Origin: Streptomyces sp. NBC_00461
GTDB lineage: Bacteria > Actinomycetota > Actinomycetes > Streptomycetales > Streptomycetaceae
Assembly (NCBI RefSeq): GCF_036013935.1
Contig: NZ_CP107902.1
Coordinates: 8,465,001-8,529,000, forward strand
DNA length: 64,000 bases
Direction: 5' to 3'
Positions within the stretch are counted from its first letter, which is position 1. Each line of letters opens with the position of its first letter. A program made the translations under genes and the position numbers. The notes below the pieces were generated by a model. It was not told the DNA's origin, ran no database searches, and worked only from the letters and a program-made list of their open reading frames with translations. Below are positions 49,408 through 58,046 of the stretch, one piece after another.

Positions 49408-50742
49408 ATGGCGATCCGTACGTTCGGACCCAATGCAGTCGACTGGGAAGAGCGCATCGACCTGGACCGGCTCCGCAAGGAGCGGCTGGCCAGGCTCCAC
49501 GAGACGCTGAACGGCTCGTCGCTCGGCGCCGTGCTCAGCTTCGACTTCGCCAACATCCGCTACATGACCGCCACACACATCGGCACCTGGGCGATCGACA
49601 AGCTGATCCGCTTCGCCCTGCTGGTGCGCGGCGGCGAACCGGTCGTCTGGGACTTCGGCTCCGCCGCCCGCCACCACCAGATCTACAACCCCTGGCTCGA
49701 CTACAGCGACGGCAAGGACGGCCCGCCCACCGGCGCCCGGGCCGGCATCTCCACTCTGCGCGGCGCCTTCCACCCGGACGCGGGGATCGCCGAGGACGTG
49801 GCCCGCAAGATCGCCACCGAACTGCGCGAACACGGTCTCGCGGGCGAGCCGCTCGGCATCGACGTCGCCGAGATGCCGATCCTGGCCGCCCTGCGCGCCG
49901 AGGGCATCGACGTCGTCGACGGCCAGCAGGTCTTCCTGGAGGCCCGCCGCACCAAGACCCGCGACGAGATCTCCCTGCTCACCCAGGCCTGCGCGATGGT
50001 GGACGCGGCGTACGAGGAGCTGTACGGCTACCTCCGCCCGGGTGTCCGCGAGAACGAGTGCGTCGGACTCGTCAGCAAGGTCCTCTACGACCTCGGTAGC
50101 GAGTACGTCGAAGGCGTCAACGCCATCTCCGGCGAACGCTGTTCACCCCACCCGCACGTCTACAGCGACCGCCTGATCCGCCCCGGCGACCCCGCCTTCT
50201 TCGACATCCTGCACAGCCACCTCGGCTACCGCACCTGCTATTACCGCACCTTCGCCGTCGGCAGCGCCTCGCGCGCGCAACGGGACGCCTATGTCCGCTG
50301 CCGCGAGTACATGGACCAGGCCATCGCCCTCGTCCGGCCCGGCGCCACCACCGCCGACATCGTCCAAGTCTGGCCGTGCGCCGAGGAGTTCGGCTTCGCC
50401 GACGAGACCGCCGCCTTCGCCCTGCAGTACGGCCACGGGGTCGGCCTGTCGATCTGGGAGAAGCCCATCTTCAGCCGTCTGGTCTCCCTCGACCACCCCG
50501 AAGTCCTCCAGGAGGGCATGGTGTTCGCCCTGGAGACCTACTGGCCGGCGGCGGACGGCTGGTCGGCGGCCCGTATCGAGGAGGAGCTGGTCGTCACCGC
50601 CGACGGCTGCGAGGTCATCACCAAGTTCCCGGCCGAGGAACTGCTGGTCGCGGGCCGCAAGTACTGGACGGTCGGCGGCGAGCTCAACACCCGCCGCGAG
50701 TCCCAGTCCCACCTCAACACCCGTACCAACGGGAGCACTTGA
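49408..50742 (+). CDS. M24-fold hydrolase (Xaa-Pro peptidase/DddP-like) with altered metal site
   Basis: A 444-residue protein with the creatinase/prolidase fold: an N-terminal domain (VLSFDFANIRYMTATHIGTW) and the pita-bread domain. Of the five M24 metal ligands, the first Asp is in FFDILHSHLGYR, but the second is Cys in GYRTCYYRTF instead of Asp. His is kept in YGHGVGLS, Glu in MVFALETYW and in RIEEELVV. The second His region reads IWEKP. Layout and N-terminal motif resemble the DMSP lyase DddP more than a peptidase. It opens the operon; its stop overlaps the E1-alpha start (TGATG). Confidence 0.8.
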   Translation: MAIRTFGPNAVDWEERIDLDRLRKERLARLHETLNGSSLGAVLSFDFANIRYMTATHIGTWAIDKLIRFALLVRGGEPVVWDFGSAARHHQIYNPWLDYSDGKDGPPTGARAGISTLRGAFHPDAGIAEDVARKIATELREHGLAGEPLGIDVAEMPILAALRAEGIDVVDGQQVFLEARRTKTRDEISLLTQACAMVDAAYEELYGYLRPGVRENECVGLVSKVLYDLGSEYVEGVNAISGERCSPHPHVYSDRLIRPGDPAFFDILHSHLGYRTCYYRTFAVGSASRAQRDAYVRCREYMDQAIALVRPGATTADIVQVWPCAEEFGFADETAAFALQYGHGVGLSIWEKPIFSRLVSLDHPEVLQEGMVFALETYWPAADGWSAARIEEELVVTADGCEVITKFPAEELLVAGRKYWTVGGELNTRRESQSHLNTRTNGST

Positions 50743-51722
50743 TGGTCGACCGCGACGAACTCCTCACGCTCTACGAGCAGATGGCCGTCATCCGCCGTAC
50801 GGAGAAGGCCGCCCACGACCTGTTCCTGTCCGGTCTGGTCAAGGGCACCACCCACCTCGCCGCCGGCCACGAGGCGATCGCCGTCGGCACGAGCGCCGCC
50901 CTGCGCCCCGACGACTACGTCTTCGCCACCTACCGCGGCCACCACCACGCGATGGCCCGCGGCGCCACCCCCGAGGAGTGCCTCGCCGAACTCATGAGCC
51001 GCGCGACCGGGTTGTGCAAGGCCAAGGGCGGCTCCATGCACCTCACCAAGGCCGACGCCTTCATGCTCGGCTCCTACGCCATTGTCGGCGCCCACCTGCC
51101 GATGGCGGTCGGCGCCGCCTGGTCGGCCCGGCTGCGCGGGACACAGCAGCTGGCCGTCGCCTTCTTCGGCGACGGCGCCACCAACATCGGCGCCTTCCAC
51201 GAGGCACTCAACCTGGCCGCCGTATGGAAGCTGCCCGTGCTGTTCGTCTGCGAGAACAACCTGTACATGGAGTACACCCCCATCGCCGACGTCACGGCGG
51301 TGGCCCGGCCCGCGGCCGACCGCGCCCCCTCGTACGGCATCCCGGGCGAGGTCGTCGACGGCAACGACGTGGTGGCTGTCCGGGACGCGGTGGCCGCCCT
51401 CGCACGGCGGGCCCGGGCCGGAGACGGGCCCGCCCTCCTGGAGGCCGAGACCTACCGCCACTTCGGGCACAGCCGTGCCGACCCGGCCACCTACCGCCCG
51501 GCCGAGGAGGTCGAACGCTGGCTCAAGCACGACCCGTTGGACCTCGCGCGCGGACGCCTCGTCGAGCTGGGGGTGCCCGAGGAGACGGTCACCGCGGCCG
51601 ACGAACGCGCCCGTGACGTCGTACAGAAGGCGGTCCAGGCGGCGAAGGCCGCGCCGCCGGCCGATCCGGGTGAGGCGCTGACCGACGTGTGGGCGGACGG
51701 GGGTGCGGCGTGGCGGACGTGA
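50742..51722 (+). CDS. TPP-dependent 2-oxoacid/acetoin dehydrogenase E1 alpha subunit
   Basis: A 326-residue E1 alpha subunit. The TPP motif is FFGDGATNIGAFHEALN ending in CENN, and LCKAKGGSMHLTKADAFML with HSRADPATYRPAEE match acetoin or pyruvate dehydrogenase E1 alpha. With the beta subunit it would decarboxylate a 2-oxo acid or cleave an acyloin. No E2 (lipoyl) or E3 gene is in the operon, so the acyl acceptor must come from elsewhere or be different. Start and stop are coupled to the genes on each side. Confidence 0.9.
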   Translation: MVDRDELLTLYEQMAVIRRTEKAAHDLFLSGLVKGTTHLAAGHEAIAVGTSAALRPDDYVFATYRGHHHAMARGATPEECLAELMSRATGLCKAKGGSMHLTKADAFMLGSYAIVGAHLPMAVGAAWSARLRGTQQLAVAFFGDGATNIGAFHEALNLAAVWKLPVLFVCENNLYMEYTPIADVTAVARPAADRAPSYGIPGEVVDGNDVVAVRDAVAALARRARAGDGPALLEAETYRHFGHSRADPATYRPAEEVERWLKHDPLDLARGRLVELGVPEETVTAADERARDVVQKAVQAAKAAPPADPGEALTDVWADGGAAWRT

Positions 51723-52690
51723 TCAGCTATCGGGAGGCGGTCGCCGAGGGCATCGCGCGGGAGATGCGCCGGGACCCGGCCGTCGTGTGCCTCGGCGAGG
51801 ACATCGGCGAGGCGGGCGGGGTGTTCAAGACGACCGCCGGGCTGCTGAAGGAGTTCGGGCCCGAACGGGTGTGGGACACGCCCATCTCCGAACAGGCCAT
51901 CGTGGGTGCGGCGATGGGCGCCGCGATGACCGGGATGCGGCCGGTCGCGGAGATCATGTTCTCGGACTTCCTGGCCTGTTGCTGGGACTACCTCGCCAAC
52001 GAGATACCGAAAGTCCGTTACATGACGGGTGGTCAGGTCACCGTCCCGCTCGTGGTGCGCACCGCCAACGGCGGCGGGCTCGGCTTCGGCGCCCAGCACT
52101 CGCAGGCCACGGAGAACTGGGCGCTGACCGTCCCGGGGCTGAAGATCGCCGCCCCCGCCACGCCCGCCGACGTCATCGGCATGATGGCGGCGGCGATCCG
52201 CAGCGACGACCCGGTCGTCTTCTTCGAGCACAAGGGACTGCTGGCGAGCAAGGGAGCCCCCGCGCCGCCGGGGCACGTGGTCGAGCTGGGGCGGGCGGCC
52301 GTCGTGCGCGAGGGCGCCGACGTGACGCTGGTCGCCCTCGCCTCCATGGTGCCGCTGGCGTTGAAGGCCGCCGACGTCCTCGCCGGCGAGGGCATCGGCG
52401 TGGAGGTCGTCGACCTTCGCTGTCTCGTTCCGCTCGACGTCTCCACCGTCCTCGCCTCTCTCGACAGGACCTCGCGGCTCGTGACCGTCGAGGAGAACCC
52501 CTACCAGGGAGGCTGGGGCGCCACCCTCGTGTCGGTCGTCGCCGACGAGGGGTTCGCACTGCTGGACGCGCCCGTGCGCCGGGTGGCGGGGGAATGCGTG
52601 CCGCTGCCGTTCGCCGACGTACTGGAGGAACAGGTCATCCCCACCGTGGACAAGGTCGTGGCGGCCGTCCGGAGTCTCGCCGCGTACTGA
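51710..52690 (+). CDS. TPP-dependent 2-oxoacid/acetoin dehydrogenase E1 beta subunit
   Basis: A 326-residue E1 beta subunit. It shows ISYREAVAEGIAREMRRDP, LGEDIGEAGGVFKTTAGL, TPISEQAIVGAAMGAAMTG with the catalytic glutamate, and the C-terminal VTVEENPYQGGWGATLVSVV. The GTG at 51710 overlaps the E1-alpha end by 13 bp; a GTG at 51719 is an alternative. It works as an alpha2beta2 complex with the previous gene. It lies upstream of an amidohydrolase gene with 31 bp between. Confidence 0.9.
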   Translation: MADVISYREAVAEGIAREMRRDPAVVCLGEDIGEAGGVFKTTAGLLKEFGPERVWDTPISEQAIVGAAMGAAMTGMRPVAEIMFSDFLACCWDYLANEIPKVRYMTGGQVTVPLVVRTANGGGLGFGAQHSQATENWALTVPGLKIAAPATPADVIGMMAAAIRSDDPVVFFEHKGLLASKGAPAPPGHVVELGRAAVVREGADVTLVALASMVPLALKAADVLAGEGIGVEVVDLRCLVPLDVSTVLASLDRTSRLVTVEENPYQGGWGATLVSVVADEGFALLDAPVRRVAGECVPLPFADVLEEQVIPTVDKVVAAVRSLAAY

Positions 52691-52721
52691 ACACCCCTGA
52701 CACCCCCGAGGAGGAAGCGCG

Positions 52722-54122
52722 ATGACCGATCGGATACTGCTGCGCGCGGGGCACGTGATCTCGATGGATCCCTCCGTCGGGGAACTGCCGAAGGGAGACG
52801 TCCTCATCGAGGACGGCAGGATCGCGGCCGTGCGGCCGGAGATCAGTGCTGACGCCGAGGTCCTCGACATGACCGGGCGCATCGTGATCCCCGGCTTCGT
52901 CGACACCCACCGCCACACCTGGGAGGCCCCCATCAGGGGCGTCGCCCCGGACGCCACCCTGGACGACTACTTCGTCGACATCCTCGACACCTTCGCCCCG
53001 CTGTACACCCCCGAGGACGTGTACGCGGGCAACCTCGCCGGCGCTCTGGAGTGCCTGAACGCCGGCATCACGACACTGGTCGACTGGTCCCACATCAACA
53101 ACACACCCGAGCACCCGGATGCCGCGATCCAGGCGCTCGGCGAGACCGGCATCCGCGCCCAGTACGCCTACGGCAGCGCCAACACCTCCCTCGCCGACTA
53201 CTGGTTCGAGAGCAAGATCGCGATTCCCGGCGACGACGTCCGCCGTATCCGTGCCAAGCACTTCGCCTCCGACGACGGCCTGCTGACCATGGGACTCGCC
53301 ACCCGTGGCCCCGGATTCTGCGTCAACGACGTCGTCACCTCGGAGTGGACCCTCGCGCGCGAGCTGGACATCCCGATCACCGTGCACGTGGCGATGGGGC
53401 GGCTCGCCGGCCGCTTCGGCATGGTCAGGCAACTGCACGACCTGGGGCTCCTCGGCCCGGACACCACCTACGTCCACTGCTGCTACCTCAGCGAGGAGGA
53501 GTGGCGGATGGTCGCCGACACCGGTGGCACGGTGTCGATCGCGCCACAGGTGGAGACGCAGATGGGGCACGGCTGGCCGCCCGTGATGAGCGCGATCGAG
53601 CACGGACTGCGGCCCTCGCTCAGCATCGACGTCGTCACCACCGTGCCCGGCGACATGTTCACCCAGATCCGCGCGGCCTTCGGCGTCGAGCGGGCCCGGG
53701 TCAACGCGGACTGCTGGCAGGCCAACATGCCGGTTCCCAGCACCATGTTGACGGCACGTCAGATGCTGGAGATCGCCACGAGCAACGGCGCGCATGTCGC
53801 GGGACTGGAGCACCGCACCGGTTCCCTGACCCCCGGCAAGCGCGCCGACGTCGTCGCCCTCGACGCCACCGCGCTGAACATGGCGCCGGTGCACGACGCG
53901 GCCTCCGCGGTCACGCTGTGCGCGGACGTCTCGAACGTCGAGACGGTCATCGTCGACGGCGTGGTCCGCAAGCGCGACGGCAGGCTGACAGCCGACGTCG
54001 CGAGGGCCCGACGGCTCGTCGAGGAGTCCCGCGACCGGCTCCTGGCGGCGAAGGAAGCCAAGGCGCAGGAAGCGGTGGCGAAGGACGAAGCGGAGGCGAA
54101 GGAGGGGAAGCCGACCGTATGA
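52722..54122 (+). CDS. Amidohydrolase of the ATZ/TRZ (deaminase) type
   Basis: A 466-residue metal-dependent hydrolase. The metal motif VDTHRHTWE is at residues 61-69, with later histidines in ITVHVAMGRL and VHCCYLSEEE, and the aspartate in LSIDVVTTVPG. This is the layout of the ATZ/TRZ group that deaminates or dechlorinates N-heterocycles, including guanine deaminase and SsnA. The last 35 residues are Lys/Glu/Ala-rich and likely a flexible helix. GAGGAGG precedes the ATG. Its stop overlaps the bicupin start (ATGA). Confidence 0.87.
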   Translation: MTDRILLRAGHVISMDPSVGELPKGDVLIEDGRIAAVRPEISADAEVLDMTGRIVIPGFVDTHRHTWEAPIRGVAPDATLDDYFVDILDTFAPLYTPEDVYAGNLAGALECLNAGITTLVDWSHINNTPEHPDAAIQALGETGIRAQYAYGSANTSLADYWFESKIAIPGDDVRRIRAKHFASDDGLLTMGLATRGPGFCVNDVVTSEWTLARELDIPITVHVAMGRLAGRFGMVRQLHDLGLLGPDTTYVHCCYLSEEEWRMVADTGGTVSIAPQVETQMGHGWPPVMSAIEHGLRPSLSIDVVTTVPGDMFTQIRAAFGVERARVNADCWQANMPVPSTMLTARQMLEIATSNGAHVAGLEHRTGSLTPGKRADVVALDATALNMAPVHDAASAVTLCADVSNVETVIVDGVVRKRDGRLTADVARARRLVEESRDRLLAAKEAKAQEAVAKDEAEAKEGKPTV

Positions 54123-54994
54123 CCCGGCATCTGGTGCGGCGGGCCGCCGACGTGGCCGAGCCGCCGTACGACGCACACGGCTACCGGCGCCGCACGCTGG
54201 TCGGCGAGGACGACGGCAGCGTGCACACCGGCTTCGGTCTTTGCGAACTGCGGCCGGACGGTGGGGTGTCGGCGCATGTGCACTCGTACGAGGAGAGCTT
54301 CCACATCCTCGACGGGACGGCCGTCCTCGACGCGCCCGACGGCTCGTACCTCCTCGAAGAAGGCGACTACGGCATCCTCCCGGCCGGCGTCCCGCACGCC
54401 TGGCGCGGCGCCGGCGACACGGCCGCACGCTGGGCGGACATGCTCGCGCCGGTGCCACGGGCACGCTACGGGCACGACACGCAGCCCGTGCCCGACCTGC
54501 CGGCGAGGCCCCCCGCGCGCATCGACGTCCGCGACCCGCGCACCCGCTCCTTCGGCCACTTCGAGCCCGCCCAGATGGACCCGGGCAAACAGTCCCAGGA
54601 TCTCCTGACCGTCTCGGCGAGCATGCGCACCGCGCTGCTCGTCTACAGCGGCATCACGGTCAGGATGATGGTCGACAGCGACCTCGGTGCGGTCGCCTCC
54701 ACGATGTTCATGGTGCAGTACGCCCCCGACGGCGTCGCCGGCACGCACGACCACCCCTTCGAGGAGACGTACCTGTTCCTCGACGGCGAGGCGGACGCCG
54801 TGTTCGACGGCGAACGGTATCGGCTCGGGCCCGGCGACTGCGCCTGGGCGGGCGCCGGTTGCGTGCACGGCTTCGCCAACGCCGGTCAGGGGCCGCTGCG
54901 TTGGCTGGAGACACAGGCGCCGCAGCCGCCGCCGCGTCACTCGTACCGGTTCACGCGCGACTGGGAGTACCTGAGGGAGGCCCTGGAGTCATGA
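54119..54994 (+). CDS. Bicupin protein
   Basis: A 291-residue protein with two cupin domains. The first has HVHSYEESFHILDGTAV and YGILPAGVPHAWR; the second has HDHPFEETYLFLDGEADA and WAGAGCVHGFAN, so each may bind a metal. Bicupins include (S)-ureidoglycine aminohydrolase, oxalate decarboxylase and dioxygenases. Next to an amidohydrolase, an allantoin-like route is tempting but not shown. Both ends overlap neighbours (ATGA at each), so it is co-translated. Confidence 0.85.
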   Translation: MTRHLVRRAADVAEPPYDAHGYRRRTLVGEDDGSVHTGFGLCELRPDGGVSAHVHSYEESFHILDGTAVLDAPDGSYLLEEGDYGILPAGVPHAWRGAGDTAARWADMLAPVPRARYGHDTQPVPDLPARPPARIDVRDPRTRSFGHFEPAQMDPGKQSQDLLTVSASMRTALLVYSGITVRMMVDSDLGAVASTMFMVQYAPDGVAGTHDHPFEETYLFLDGEADAVFDGERYRLGPGDCAWAGAGCVHGFANAGQGPLRWLETQAPQPPPRHSYRFTRDWEYLREALES

Positions 54995-55680
54995 GCAGCG
55001 TCCTGGTCGTCGGCGGCACGTCCGGCATCGGCCGTGAGCTCGCCCTCGTCCGCGCCGAGCAGGGCGACGAGGTCGTCCTCACCGGCCGCGACCTCGGTCG
55101 GGCCGACGCCGTCGCCAAGGAACTCGGCGCCCGCGGCCTCGCCCTCGACCTGTCCCGACCACGCGAGATCGCAGGGGCGTTGGCGGACGTCGGACACGTC
55201 GACCACCTGGTCCTCGCGGGCGTCTCCCGCGACGAGAACCGGGCGACCGACTACGACATCGCCGCCGCCCTCGAACTGGTCACCCTCAAGCTCGTCGGCT
55301 ACACCGAGGTCGTGCACGTGCTGCGGCAGCGGATCACCGACGACAGCGCGATCGTGATCTTCGGCGGCCAGGCCAAGGAGCGCCCCTACCCCGGCGCGAC
55401 GACGGTCGCCACGGTCAACGCGGGCGTACGGGGACTGGTGAACACCCTCGCGGTCGAACTCGCGCCGATCCGGGTCAACGCCGTCCATCCCGGTGTCGTG
55501 GGCGACAGCCCCTACTGGCGGGACAAGCCGGAGCAGGTGCTGGCCGGTCTGCGCGCCAGGACCCCGACCGGTCGGCTCGCCACCATGGCGGACGTGGTGG
55601 ACGCCGTGGACTTCCTGCTGCGCAACAGGTCCGTCAATGCGGTGGAGTTGAGTGTGGACGGGGGGTGGCTGCTGGGGTGA
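54991..55680 (+). CDS. SDR-family protein lacking catalytic Tyr and Lys
   Basis: A 229-residue short-chain dehydrogenase-like protein. The nucleotide motif is VVGGTSGIGRELAL. Where active SDRs have Ser, Tyr and Lys, this one reads FGGQAKERPYPGATTVATVN, so the YxxxK positions appear as VATVN. It may bind NAD(P) but use other residues, or act as a non-catalytic partner. The end SVNAVELSVDGGWLLG is normal. It is coupled to its neighbours by overlapping start and stop codons. Confidence 0.82.
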   Translation: MSSVLVVGGTSGIGRELALVRAEQGDEVVLTGRDLGRADAVAKELGARGLALDLSRPREIAGALADVGHVDHLVLAGVSRDENRATDYDIAAALELVTLKLVGYTEVVHVLRQRITDDSAIVIFGGQAKERPYPGATTVATVNAGVRGLVNTLAVELAPIRVNAVHPGVVGDSPYWRDKPEQVLAGLRARTPTGRLATMADVVDAVDFLLRNRSVNAVELSVDGGWLLG

Positions 55681-56579
55681 GCGGCACGGAACCGCGCATG
55701 GCGATGAGCGACACGGAACCGCGTGTCGCGGTGATCGGCACGGGCCGGATGGGCGCGGCCATGGCGGTGCGGCTGCGCGCGGCAGGGTGCGCGGTGACGG
55801 CGTACAACCGTACGCGCGCCAAGGCCGAGGCCACCGGGGCCGCCGTCGCCGGCACGCCCCGCGAGGCCGTCGCGACGGCGGACGTCGTCCTCGTCTCCCT
55901 CGCCGACGACACGGCCGTGCGGCAGGCGTACGGCGGGGAGGACGGCATCGCCGCCGGGCTGCGCCCCGGCACGGTCGTCGTGGAGACCAGCACCGTCGCC
56001 CCGGACACGGTGACCGCCCTGGGCCCGCTCGTCGACAAGGCGGGCGCGGCCCTGCTGGACGCACCTGTCTCCGGCAGCGTCAGCTTCGTAGAACAGGGCA
56101 GGCTCACCGTCATGGCGGGCGGGGACCGGTCGGCCCTGGAGCAGGCCCGCGCCGTGCTGGACGTCCTGGCTGCCCACGTCGTCCATGTCGGCCCCGGTGG
56201 CACCGGCGCGGCGATGAAGCTGTCGGTCAACTCCCTTCTCCTCGGCCTCAACCAGGCCCTCTCCGAGGCCCTCGTCCTCGCCGAACGCGCCGGTGTGTCC
56301 CGGGAGTCGGCGTACGAGGTGTTCGCGTCCGGCGCCGCGGGTGCGCCGTTCGTGCAGTACAAGAGGGACGCGTATCTGCACCCCGAGGACGCCACGGTCG
56401 CCTTCACCCTCGAACTCGTAGCCAAGGACCTGGACCTGGTCCTCGCCCTTGCCGAACGACTGGGGGCACCCATGCAACAGGCCGCCGTCAACCGTGGCGT
56501 GGTTGCCGATGCCGTGCAACAGGGCTTCGGCGAGCGGGACTTGAGCGCCCTGGCCGACTTCCTGCGCTTCCGGGCCTGA
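55677..56579 (+). CDS. 3-hydroxyisobutyrate-dehydrogenase-like oxidoreductase
   Basis: A 300-residue NAD(P)-dependent beta-hydroxyacid dehydrogenase. It has VAVIGTGRMGAAMAVRL, the substrate motif LDAPVSGSVSFVEQG and the catalytic lysine in AAMKLSVNSLLLGLNQ. It would oxidise a beta-hydroxy acid or reduce the matching semialdehyde. Two starts are possible, the GTG at 55677 and an ATG at 55704: a 27-bp duplication repeats the SDTEPR/SGTEPR coding start. It is the last gene of the operon. Confidence 0.87.
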   Translation: MSGTEPRMAMSDTEPRVAVIGTGRMGAAMAVRLRAAGCAVTAYNRTRAKAEATGAAVAGTPREAVATADVVLVSLADDTAVRQAYGGEDGIAAGLRPGTVVVETSTVAPDTVTALGPLVDKAGAALLDAPVSGSVSFVEQGRLTVMAGGDRSALEQARAVLDVLAAHVVHVGPGGTGAAMKLSVNSLLLGLNQALSEALVLAERAGVSRESAYEVFASGAAGAPFVQYKRDAYLHPEDATVAFTLELVAKDLDLVLALAERLGAPMQQAAVNRGVVADAVQQGFGERDLSALADFLRFRA

Positions 56580-56583
56580 CAAC

Positions 56584-56610
56584 GGCCCCGGTGGCCCGAT
56601 GCCCGGGGCC
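56584..56610 (+). terminator. GC-rich hairpin after the operon
   Basis: GGCCCCGG and CCGGGGCC form an 8-bp stem around an 11-nt loop, five nt after the operon stop. The U-tract is missing (CTTCC follows), so it may end or protect the transcript. Confidence 0.5.
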
Positions 56611-56645
56611 CTTCCGGCCGGTCATGGTTCAGGTCGTGGTTACGG

Positions 56646-56978
56646 TCATGGTTTGAGCGGATCGTGGCCGATCGTCATCAGCAGGTGACGGCGGTCGGAG
56701 TCCTCGGCCACCGGCTCGTTCTCCAGGTCCGCCTGCTGCTCGACGGTGTCCACGACCTCGTACATCACTCGGAGGTCGTCGTCGGTGAGGTCCGTGCGCC
56801 GTTTCTGCAGGATAGCGAGGACGTGCTGCCCGACGGGGCTGCCCGCCTGGTCGGGCAGGGGCTCCGTCACCTCGCCGGCGTCACTGACCCGCAGCCAGGC
56901 CGCCAGCTCCTGTGAGGTCATGTTCACCACGCGGTGGAAGTCCTCCCACAGCGCGTCGAGTTCGAGGGCGTCGGTCAT
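56646..56978 (-). CDS. DUF3140 protein
   Basis: A 110-residue acidic protein of the DUF3140 family. It begins MTDALELDALWEDFHRVVNM and has LAAWLRVSDAGEVTE and ILQKRRTDLTDDDLRVMYEV. Such proteins are small, helical and common in actinobacteria; they may bind DNA. GGGGGA precedes the ATG at 56978. It converges on the operon. No function is known to me. Confidence 0.8.
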   Translation of the reverse strand: MTDALELDALWEDFHRVVNMTSQELAAWLRVSDAGEVTEPLPDQAGSPVGQHVLAILQKRRTDLTDDDLRVMYEVVDTVEQQADLENEPVAEDSDRRHLLMTIGHDPLKP

Positions 56979-57131
56979 CGTGTCCCCCTTTCCGTACGTG
57001 TGCGTATGTGCTTCTGCGCTTCGCCGGTCAGCTGTCGCGCGGCCGGTACGGGCCGGCTGGTGCCCGCAGGTACTCGCGCGAGTGCCCAGGGCGAACCAGC
57101 GCAAACGCGACGCCCGGCTGCCGACGCGGTC

Positions 57132-57971
57132 TCACCTGGTCTCAGTCCGTGGACGCACCGTTCGGCTCGTGGGCACGCCGTCCAGGAACCGGGTCAGGTC
57201 CGCGAAGACCTCCGCCCTGTTCGTCTCGTTGAAGACCTCGTGCCGGGCGCCGGGGTAGATCCGCTCGGTGAGGTTGCCGCCGCTGAGCTGTTCGACGCCG
57301 ATGCGGCTGCCGGCCAGAGGGACGAGCCGGTCGTCGTCGCCGTGCAGCCACAGCAGCGGAAGCCGGCCGACGTCGCCACCCTCGGCGACGGTCTCCAGAG
57401 TCCGCGCGAACGCCTCCACGGTCGGCCGCTTCATCGGACCGTGCCAGACCAGCGGATCCACGGCATACGCCGCCCCGACCGCCGGGTCCCGGGAGAGCGA
57501 GGCCGGGCTGATGGGCGTGTCGGGGATCTCGTCGAGCGCGAGCAGCCGTTCCGGCAGCTCCCAGGCGCCGATCACCGGCCCGGACAGTACGAGGGCTGCG
57601 AGCCCCGCGCCGTGGCGCTGGGCGTAACGGGCCGCGATCAGTCCGCCCATGGAGTGGCCGATCAGCACGACCGGCAGGTCCGGGTGGGAGGACCGGGCCA
57701 GCCCCGCCACGGAGTGCACATCGCCGACCACGTCCTCGAAGTCCTCGATCAGCACCCGCTCGCCCGCCGACCTGCCGTGGCCCGTGTGGTCGGGCCCGAA
57801 GACGGCCGCGCCGTGCCCGGTCAGGACACCGGCCAGTTCCTCGTACCGGCCGATGTGCTCTCCGTAGCCGTGGGCGACCAGAGCGATGTACCGCGGCCTT
57901 TCGTGAGGCCACTCGCGGACGGTGATCGAGCCGCGGGTGCCGGGCAGGACGTGCTCGTGGGCGTCGGCCAT
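57132..57971 (-). CDS. Alpha/beta hydrolase, monoacylglycerol-lipase-like
   Basis: A 279-residue serine hydrolase. The nucleophile elbow is IGHSMGGLIAARYA, the oxyanion region VAHGYGEHIGRYEELA, the acid is in LLWLHGDDDRLVP and the histidine in YPGARHEVFNE, all as in monoacylglycerol lipase/lysophospholipase. No signal peptide is present. GGAGG lies before the ATG at 57971. It is divergent from the thiolase gene across a 209-bp gap with a TAGC-AGC-GCTA dyad. Confidence 0.88.
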   Translation of the reverse strand: MADAHEHVLPGTRGSITVREWPHERPRYIALVAHGYGEHIGRYEELAGVLTGHGAAVFGPDHTGHGRSAGERVLIEDFEDVVGDVHSVAGLARSSHPDLPVVLIGHSMGGLIAARYAQRHGAGLAALVLSGPVIGAWELPERLLALDEIPDTPISPASLSRDPAVGAAYAVDPLVWHGPMKRPTVEAFARTLETVAEGGDVGRLPLLWLHGDDDRLVPLAGSRIGVEQLSGGNLTERIYPGARHEVFNETNRAEVFADLTRFLDGVPTSRTVRPRTETR

Positions 57972-58046
57972 GTGTCCTCCAACTGCGTCGGTGGAAGGTT
58001 CCGGCGATCTTCCCAGGGGGCGGGGCGGAGGTCTATAGTCCAAAAC

